A stretch of DNA of 64,000 nt from assembly GCA_009602725.1 (NCBI GenBank), contig WELB01000127.1, forward strand, positions 266,316 to 330,315, given 5' to 3'. The first letter of the stretch is position 1. Each line of letters starts with the position of its first letter. Below the pieces are notes generated by a model, which worked only from the letters and a program-made list of their open reading frames with translations, did no database searches and was not told the DNA's origin. This document shows positions 52,005 to 64,000 of this stretch, one piece after another. The position numbers and the translations under genes were made by a program. This DNA is from Spirogloea muscicola. Taxonomy: Eukaryota; Streptophyta; Zygnematophyceae; Spirogloeales; Spirogloeaceae.

Positions 52005-55000
52005 ATGGCGGTGGGCAAGGCGGCGGCCGCGGCGGCGGCGGCGGCCGCCTCCAAGTCGTCGCGGCAGCCGGGCGTCGGGCCGGAGCCGCTGCGGCGGGCG
52101 ATCGCGGAGTGCACGCAGCACCACCTCCCGACCAGCGTGCTCGCCTCCGAGGGCCTCCGCATCCTCATCGTGAGCGCCTCCTGTTCGCCTCTGAGCAGTC
52201 CCCTCTCCAACTGGTGCTGAGTTGCTGCCGATCACTTAATGGAATGATAGATATACTGACACAGCAGCAGAGGTGGCAAGTAGTTGTTTATCCACTGGAA
52301 GTGGAGTGAATTGTGGTTTTGTTGATTCAACTTCCTATTCTCTCGCTTGGACATGGCTCGCGTCATTCGCTAGCGGCACTTGATGAAAGCCCTGCCGCTC
52401 TGGCTTGCTTACCCTCTTCCGGTCCGTCGGCGTGGCTGGCCAGGAGTACCTGTCCAACCCCGGCACGGTGGATGTCGCTTACAACCTCATCCTCGAGCAT
52501 GCCATGGCTGAGCGCGACCGAAGGTGCTCACAACAAGAATATGCCGACACACCCTAGCAGCATATAGTAAGCACGACTGTCTTGTGGGCTTAGGATATTC
52601 CTGCTCACCCTTTCCCGTTGCGTTGCGTGCTCGCAGTCCCCCGGTGACAGTGCGCTGTGTCGCCCTTTTGAAGAAGTACCTTTTCAGGTAAAAGCTCTCA
52701 CACACACGGCCTATGATGGCTGATTTGAGGTGCTTGCCGAGCTGGGTGTTGGCAATTTCTTCACACATATCCTTGTTTTGCAAGCTGCTTATGCTAAGTA
52801 GAAAGCAGGTCATTGGTTTGTCATGTCACGTCTGCAAGATCAGGCTAATGTACTCAGATTGTTCAGATCAGCACGCTCTGAGTTGCACACTACCTGGTGC
52901 AGATATGTGCCGCCTGTGACGGCCCTTCAGCAGATAGACTCATTCTGCGTGCGGCTGATTGCGGACACTCAAGAAGCAAAGACCGTGTCAGTCAAAGAGA
53001 CTCTTGTGCGAGGTGCAAACCCGGCTGCCACGTCTGCTGCCGGCTCGTCAGCAGGGCTCGTCAAGTCGCTGGCTTATGTCCGAGCTCTTGTTGCAAGGCA
53101 TCTTCCGAAACTATATGTGCAAGCTCAAGCTGCAGATGTCAAGGTAAGGCTTACATCTATCTAACTCACGATCTGCAGCGGGGCACTGCTATTAAACTGC
53201 AGTCTGACTTCATGGGATGTGTTAGTTCCAAGACTTATGACCATCTCAGAGCCAATGGACTCGCCACAAGACAGCATATACTGATCTTCACTCTTTCTTT
53301 GGCAGTTTGGTATGCTGCTCACCTGCAATCTGCCCTTTTGTGTCCATGCAGCTGCTGAGACCAGAAAGTCCACCGAGGCCCAGAGCAAAGGGGCCTGCTA
53401 GCTCCTTGAAGCGAGCGAGTCTGGCTGAGTGGGACTTTGCCAAGGCCTCAGCTCTGGCAATGGCTGGGAGTCCAGAGACAAAGCCAAATGACAACAGATA
53501 CATTCTCACCGACATCCTCAAAAGGAGATGGAAACTCGACTGGGCTCCATCACCAGTAGTGACAGTCTCGTAAGTCCACATTGATTGCTTCAGGTGCTTG
53601 GCACCTGGCTCACTACTTGTCCTCGTCCGTGTGCCGTCTGCCGGTGCTACTTGTGTCGCCGTGAATGGCCATCAGGGGTCATCTCTTAGCTGGTCAGACT
53701 GGATCAGTACCAAAAGCAGGATGCTTCGACGACTCTCCTTCTGACCTCCCGTTAGCATCTATGTGTGCACGCTAGTCCTGTAGAGCCAGTCATGAGCTTC
53801 TCGGCTTTAGTTGGGGTCTACAATTCGCTTGATACTTGTCGACGTTGTCATTGTCTGTGGTGTGAGCAGGGGCAATCTTGCTTGTCCACAGCCGAAGGCC
53901 AAGCACACCCTGGCAGACACTGGAGCAGCCGCAGTCTTGGTTCAAAATCACAAGCTGGGAAGCCTGCAGGTTGGAGTTCCTTTTCCTCATGGCGACTTCC
54001 TGCATAGCTCGGAGGTCATCACTTTGTCAAACTCTGAGATGGTCAGCACACACTTGAGGACAATCGCCGCCAATAAGCGGCTCAAGGGGCCTGCTCTTGC
54101 AAAAGGGTAAGCCCTTGCAGTTAGCTGGCATGTAATGTGACTTGCAAGATGTGACCATACATGTTTTGCTTCGTGAATCATCATTATCATCTAATTTAGG
54201 AGGTCCTGCTGTGCTCCTAGTCATGGTTGGAGACTCCTACTACGTTGGAATGCCACTGCTGTCCTTCTTGTCATGTTTACCTTGTGGACAAATTTACCAC
54301 TAAGACCTGACTCGAAGAAGCTGTGCAATCTGTGCAGCGAAGGTGATGGGTTTGCAACCATTCGAAGACGTGTTAGGCCTCCGTTCCAGTACCGTCATTA
54401 CAGGTATATTGGGCATTGCCAATACTTGCTCTCCCAAGGATTAGTGACGTAATTGATAAAGCTCAAAGATGCTGCAAAGTGGGCTCATGTAAGACACAGT
54501 GCTGTGCTACATGTTGTGGACATTGTGTCTTTCTACACAACATCCCATTCAGCTTCCTGACCGGTTCAACAGTACGCTTCTGTTCATTACAGTGAGCAGC
54601 AGCCCCTTCGTTTGAGCGAGATAGAGATGGAGGAGGTCATTATAGCTGTCAGCAGTGCAAGTCCTGGCGTGCCTGGAGGCCCTCACTTGACCGGGCATGC
54701 AAAGTTGGCAGCAGAGGCGGCTGATGTTGCAGCCTCTGTTCTTATCAAACTCTTCATTGACATGTAAGATTGTGGGGTCCATGTAATCTGCTATTAGAGT
54801 AATATGGCACTCCTGAATTTGCGTTTGTGCTGAGGTTTTGGCTGAAGACCTCATTTGGGTTAGATTCCGTAGTCAGGTGGCACTTTGTGTTAAACAATGG
54901 CTCTTTGAGTTATGTACTTGTTAACAGGTATATGTTTGATCCCGAAGTTGCGGCCCCAATGACATTATCTGTGCTTGAGGTTAGTATCAGGTCTTTCTTA

Positions 55001-58000
55001 TCCCACTACATGTGCAAGACCTGGTCTGCATACTGAGGTAGGAAGCTGCTGAGCTCTCATAATACTGGCTGTTCTTGAGAAGAGTGAGGGACTCCTTGGT
55101 TTGAACAAGTCACCTCATTGTGTGTCGCTGCATACCCAGGCAAGTCAGCAGCTCAGGTGCTCAGCCTGCAATCACTCGGAGACTGCCTTTGGTTTGAGCA
55201 TGCAAAGCAGCGCTGGTTGGCTTGTTGTGCAGAGCATGTTGGCGTCACACGCTTCGCCTATCCGATCCAGGGCATTCGACCTCATCTTGAACCTGGCTGT
55301 GCACGCACACCTCTTGGAGCCCCTCCAGGCCGAAGACCACCCTGGAGGCGAGATTGACGGCCGAACAAAGTCCTCAGAGTGGCTCTCGCATGACCATCCC
55401 CACCCCCACGACTCAACTGCGGCTCTCGGTCTGCCAGCTTACAAGGCCTTTGAGGCATGGCTGCTCAACATTGCCAATGAGATGCTACTTTACCTGGTGC
55501 AGGTGAGAGCCTGTGAGTTATTGTTTTTAAACCATGCAGATCTGATTGAGTTAATAGCCAGCTATGTACCATTTGTCTCTGAGTCGTGGTCTTCCTAGAG
55601 GCTCCTCCCTAAATGAGTCGTTGCATGCCTTACCATACACGGCCCTGCTACATCTCAACTGCTTAGTGTATTATACATCTATTGAACATGTCAATCACTC
55701 TGAGTGCACATCTCCCAAATTGAGGGTCTGCAGATAGAGGAGAGCGAGGAAGTTGTCTGGGCATCAGCTCTGAGCTCCTTCCTCTACCTCGTGGCCGACA
55801 GAGGTCAAATCATTGCTGCCAGGCTGTCTCGCTTGGATGTGCGGGTGAGTTGCAGGTATGACGTTCTTTAATACAGTGTGCAATGCATTGGAAGAGCATG
55901 TGGACCTGCAGATTCAACAAGTTAGCATCTTGTACTAGCCTGTGAGCGACTAGCTGATGTATCACACTGAGAAGGATCCTATACTTGGAATGCAAGTCAG
56001 GTCCTTGGCATCTTACTGGAGATGAGCCGAGAGCATGGATGGGCGGAGGAGCTGCACACGCGCTTAGTCCAGATGCTGTCGAACGTGCTGTACTGTGATC
56101 CGCTTGGTGCACAGTATAGTGACAATGATGACCATGGCATTGACGCAAACGGGAAGGCTGTGTTAGACTTGGCCAGATTGGAGCAGCTTGGAGGAATCGC
56201 ATTTATCTCGACTGAGGTAGTATTTACTTGAGTTGCCCACATCTGTCTTCACTCAGTGATCCATCATCAGAGACCACTAAGATCTTTGTGTTTGAGACCT
56301 GTCTGAGGTGCTTGTGGATGACAAAAGCAACACACTATATCAGATCTAACTACAGATTTGGCATCTGGTTTGCAGTATGACCTTGCTCCATCCTCTGAGG
56401 CTAGGCGCAACCTCTTTGCAGTTCTGGTGGACTACGTTCTGCTGAGTTTCAGCAAAGCTGCCAGGTTGGCTGGGAAGACGATTCCGCAGGAATACATCTC
56501 CGGCGTGTGCTCGGTGCTGGCACAGGCGGATAGCGCAGACTCTATGGTCCTGGCTTTCAAGTGCGGGTTGCTCAACTGCTCTCCTGCTGGAACGTTAGGC
56601 GAGCAAATTGCAGATTGCATTGTGACGGCCATGAGCAGGGACGTGGAGACAGGCCGATTCAACACCGAGGTGAGATTGATATCGAGGACGCACACCACTC
56701 TCATCTTGACGATTATTTCAAGAAGCAGTAATTTGTATAAGCTGCTTGTGCAGAAATGTAATGTAATTCACTCATGCAAAGTTACTGATTTGTAGCCTGC
56801 ATGCAGCCCTGACGAGGGCTCCTCCTGCAATGCAGCTGCTGAGGGACGTGATGGGGGCGCTCGATGAGCTGGCTGCAGCCCACAGCAGGGTCCCAGCGGC
56901 ATTCGCCCCGGCCCTGGAGCTGACGCTGGCGACGGACACCACCGGCACCGGCGCCGACGGCTCGGAGGCGGCCGCTGCCTGGCACACCCTCGGGCTGCTG
57001 CTGCACTCGGCGCGGGCGGCGGACCGGGCTATCGGGCGCCACTGGCTCCTGACGCTGCTGAGTCATGACCTGTCTCGGTCCGCTGGGGCGTCCGCCGGCA
57101 GTGGGCTGTCCCAGGAGGCGCGCCTGCTGCGCCAGCTGTCGCTTGTGGAAAGCGTCTCCAAGGAGGAGAAGGGCTCTCCTGGAGGGTGAGGCCTTCTCAA
57201 AAGAGCCCCCATACTAGCTAATGGCTGCTCTTTATGCTCTTTACAGGACCCAGATTCATTGCACCAAGACTATCTAGAGGTCCTCAGCATGTCGTGTCAG
57301 ACACAATGATGGTTTGTGGTTTGCATAGCACTAGGAAAAACCCGTATGTGTCAGATGTGGTACTAGCCAGTCTGCCTCCTACTGCTATTGTGCAAATTGT
57401 CTTATAGTTTAGTAGATCCATGTATTAAAGCCAGAACCTCAGCTTAGTGTGTTTTCTTCTTCCAGTAGCTCACGTTCTCGTCCAACCTGCTCCGTCCTGA
57501 TGCCTCAAGCAGGTCGGACAAGGAAGCTGGGAAAGCCGACGAGGTGCTGCTGTCAGTGAGAATGCTGTGCGCGCTGCTCCAGGACAAGCGGCCACTGGTG
57601 CGACGGGAGTTCGTCTTGCTGACGGAGCGGATCCTTCTCCAGTACAATGCAGCCCAGTCGCAGCACAGGATCAGTGAAAGTCTTGCGGAGGGACTCGAGG
57701 ACGGCCACAAGGCGATGGCGGAGCATGGGGATCCAGATAGGGCGATTGGCCTGCTCATGCTCATGTGCAACTGCCTGTGGCAGGTTGTCTCTGCAAATGA
57801 CACTGACCGCGTTCTCATACTTCAGGTCAGAAATCAGTCAGAACATTTGTGCAATCAAACACTTTGTTGATGTTTGATGCTGCAACTATTGCTGAAAGCA
57901 ATGTCAATCGTCAACTTTTGCAGCATGACTTCTAGCCCTTTGTCCTCGAGTGACTCTGTTATGGAAGGAGACCGATGCTGAGAGCTCAATCAGTGTTCTG

Positions 58001-59798
58001 ATGCTCCCATTAGCAGATCTTTTGCACTACAAGGGCTGACCATATCCACGTTTCTGTGGCAGATGTGCAACCTGATGTTCTCGCAGCTGTGCCTCCCCAC
58101 CATTGCTCCGACTGATTCGTCCCTGCACTCAAGATCAGCTGCAGTGCCCCAGTTACCTGCCAGCCACAGGCCCGCTGCGGTTAGTGAAGGGGTTGTGGCA
58201 GCCAGCTCCCCCAGCCTCATGCCAACATTGGCGGCCACCATCTCCTCTACGCTGTCGCTATCGCTCCTGCTCGTTCAAGGACTTGCGCTGTCACCACGGA
58301 AGCTCGTGGCGCAGATGCCGACCGCGCTTCTGTACTGGCCCCTCATGCAGGTGGTGATACACAACCCTTTGGGGTGTCCCTCAATCAACCCTCTCCTCCC
58401 TGTTTCCAAAACATGTCAACTTGACATGTCTTCAGTTGTGGTCCCTCAATCAAGCCTCGATCCAGGAACCTAGCTTTCTAAGACCCGTGCTTTAAACGTG
58501 AGTACTTGTGAAGCTCAGGCTCTCTTAGGAAAGAAAGATAGGCTCTTTGCCCAGAAAATCACGAGTTTCCTTGTAGTGCATCAGGTTATCACTTGTGCAG
58601 CTTGTGATCCTAAAGTTGTTCTGAGGCAAAATGCAAAAGGCCGACTACACGTTCTCAAGCCACACCATTGCTACGAAGCCCAGAGTTACAGGAGAAGAGT
58701 GTCTGCTGCAAGTTGATGATATTGTTTTGACTGAGTCAGTGAGACAAAGTACATACTAAGAGCTGTGTGTTCATGGTGTAGTTGGCGCCGAGCCCCAGCG
58801 ACGATACTGCACTGGCAACGGCAGTGGGTTCCAGAGGAGGTGCAGGTGTGGGTGCTGCTGGGGACGCCCGAGCTGCGCTCTTGCTACTCCTCATTGGGAA
58901 GACGTTGAAGTCGGAGCCAGCAATAGAGGAAGTAGGAGGCGACGATTTCTTCAGGTGCTTTTGATCTAGCTGACGTCAGCTTGGAGGACTGTATATTAGT
59001 TTTTAAAGTTGCAGATGTTGAAATTAAAGCCCAGCAAAGATTGCGACTACATTCTGCAAAGGCAGCAAGCCGGCGTACACGACTCTTTTGAGCCGCTGAT
59101 TGTTGTTTGAATATTTGCGTGTGCCAGATCCCTACTCGACGATCCTGATGCTAGAATTGCATATCTCAGCAGCGCCTTCTTGTTGAAGGTGAGCACGCCC
59201 TTTTTAAAATGAAGGACTTCTGTTCATACCAGCTGCTTCGATCATCTATAGCAACACTTCTGGATCTACTCGTAACTGCTACTGTTGCTGCTTGTTTGAT
59301 CTGGTGAGCAGCGGATGATGACGGAGAACGCCGAGGAGCATCAACGGGCCCTCCACCGACTCGTCTTCAAGGCTCAGCAGGTGCAGCCCATTTGACTTGT
59401 ACAGGACTCCACTTTAATGAAGATGCAGCTGCAACAGGGCAGCTTTTGGAGGAAAACTTGTTGCTAGTGTTGCGTCAACTCACTCGAGCCACTTGTGGAG
59501 ACCCCTTTTCTGTGACAATATTACTCCTTTCCAATGGAAAAGAGTGCATATAATTCAAAGTTCAGGTTTGATTTGACTAATCTGCATCTATGTGCTTTCA
59601 TAACAAGGCATACTCTCAGCAAGTCAACGTGCACATATGCAGTGGTGCTTTGACTTGACAAACTGAGCAACACCACCCACCTCTCATCTTGTGCTGCAGA
59701 GCAACAATGAGAAGCTCCTGGTGAATCCCTACCTACAGATACACGGCCTCCTTCAGGCGACGCCCGAGCCGCAGCAGCCTGGCACAGTTGCTGCTTAG
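52005..59798 (+). CDS. Conserved green-lineage ARM-fold protein (At3g12590-like), 20 exons
   Basis: Uncharacterised plant-type armadillo-fold protein; molecular role unknown. Exons read collinearly with the plant family: 52005-52169 (PEPLRRAIAECTQ), 52444-52523 (LSNPGTVDVAYNLILEHAMA), 52637-52687 (VALLKKYLFR), 52903-53143 (LQQIDSFCVRLIADTQ, GLVKSLAYVRALVARHLPKL), 53352-53569 (ILTDILKRRWKLDW), 53892-54106 (STHLRTIAANKRLKGPA), 54338-54403 (RPPFQYRHY), 54593-54763 (SEQQPLRLSEIE), 54928-54979, 55233-55502 (RSRAFDLILNLAVHAHLLEP), 55734-55844 (EVVWASALSSFLYLVADRGQ), 56001-56216, 56376-56669, 56836-57185, about 57469-57825 (DRVLILQ), 58063-58350 (LVAQMPTALLYWPLMQ), 58782-58954 (AALLLLLIGK, IEEVGGDDFFR), 59128-59188 (RIAYLSSAFLLK), 59312-59380 (LHRLVFKAQQ) and 59700-59798 (NNEKLLVNPYLQIHGLLQ). 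All have GT-AG borders. The start is preceded by an Ala-run and a (CCG)n 5' leader. Appears intact and single copy. Confidence 0.88.
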
Positions 59799-59989
59799 CC
59801 CATCCACCTTCCCTTGAGAAGTGTCACCGCTGGCCAGCTTTCAGCTGCATCCTCAGCAGCTGCCATGCATAAGGCATGTGCAGCGGTAATGTATATGCAT
59901 GCTCTGTCCTCCGTAATTGACTGTCACACCCCTATTCACCTTCGTTGCTTACTTCTTGTGCTACCAATTGATATTCGGCCCTTTGAACA

Positions 59990-60050
59990 TTGATGACTCT
60001 TTTCGGGCTGGCTGTTCACAGCCCGCGCCCCCTTTGAGAGAGCCACTTTC
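59990..60050 (+). repeat. Single hairpin-like repeat
   Basis: CGGGCTGGCTGTTCACAGCCC followed by GAGAGAGCCACTTTCTC. A lone copy of the array repeat, lying between two convergent single-copy genes (intergenic 59.80-60.42 kb, otherwise empty). Confidence 0.7.
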
Positions 60051-60422
60051 TCCCGATGAATACACAAGCCATGGCCCTATTTGATGTTGCTAGCACCAAA
60101 TGCATTGTGTGCACAAACCGGCAGGATCTTCACTGACTTGCCTGGAAAAACATTTGACAATATAAGTACCTTGGTGAATTGTTTGGAAGCATCTCATGAT
60201 GCATCCAGCTTCTCGAGTGCCTTGAAAGCAAGCAAGAGCTGGGCCTGGAGGATGTACAGAGAGTCCTTCCACAACTTCCCCAAGTGCAGCTTGTCTTGGG
60301 CGGGAGTCCTCATCTCAGCCCGCAGTTTCTCATGCCTAAGCTGCTCTGTGGCAAGACAAGTGAGGCAGCCACCCCATCCTGCCCCTTATGACTAATGGAA
60401 GCCTTGAGTCACCTAGGACTTC

Positions 60423-63922
<3,500 letters not shown>

Positions 63923-64000
63923 AGTCAGCGCCGCTGCATCATAGCCCCGCCCGCGAGCGGCGGCGGGCCGTCGTCAAGGCAGCTCGCCTCGCCGCTGCCG

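Overview
The window looks like nuclear DNA of a green alga, probably chlorophyte and perhaps a trebouxiophyte. Genes are split by many short GT-AG introns, exons are GC-rich with Ala/Gln/Pro runs and (CCG)n tracts, and the best protein matches are plant-type: a RECQ4A/BLM-like helicase, an Arabidopsis At1g18030-like PP2C and an At3g12590-like ARM-fold protein. Degenerate GGGTTTA heptads also fit. No search could be run, so family names rest on motifs recognised by eye.

Layout. (1) 1-5.8 kb, minus: the N-terminal and helicase part of a RecQ helicase whose C-terminus lies off the left edge. (2) 6.8-10.7 kb, plus: a multi-exon PP2C phosphatase preceded by a 109-base A tract. (3) 11.2-51.6 kb: an accessory region built from repeated units. 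The basic unit is a convergent gene pair. The plus gene encodes an Ala-rich coiled-coil protein of about 280 aa (called CCX here). The minus gene encodes a plant-type CDCA7-like zf-4CXXC_R1 protein with a C-terminal chromodomain. CCX occurs about five times plus fragments. The CDCA7-chromodomain gene occurs four times, two copies apparently intact (20.9-23.3 and 47.2-49.4 kb). Between units lie arrays of short hairpin-like GGGCTGGC...CACAGCC repeats and 3' ends of a decayed retroelement. Related units at 35.5-42.2 kb replace CCX with a gene ending in a TPX2-like motif. One unit carries a four-exon fragment of SELENOO. Large inverted repeats sit at 12.5-14.4 and 40.0-42.2 kb. (4) 52.0-59.8 kb, plus: a 20-exon single-copy ARM-fold gene. 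(5) 60.4-63.9 kb, minus: methionine aminopeptidase 2.

The single-copy flanks (helicase, phosphatase, ARM protein, MetAP2) are ordinary housekeeping genes. The middle 40 kb is the unusual part: a locally amplified cluster whose products (CDCA7-chromodomain, coiled coil, TPX2-like) would fit chromatin or cell-division roles. Conserved E2F-type sites upstream of several CCX copies and of one CDCA7 copy fit cell-cycle expression, but that is inference. Six isolated N characters sit in or beside GC-rich tracts, several at unit junctions, so parts of the repeat structure could be affected by assembly.
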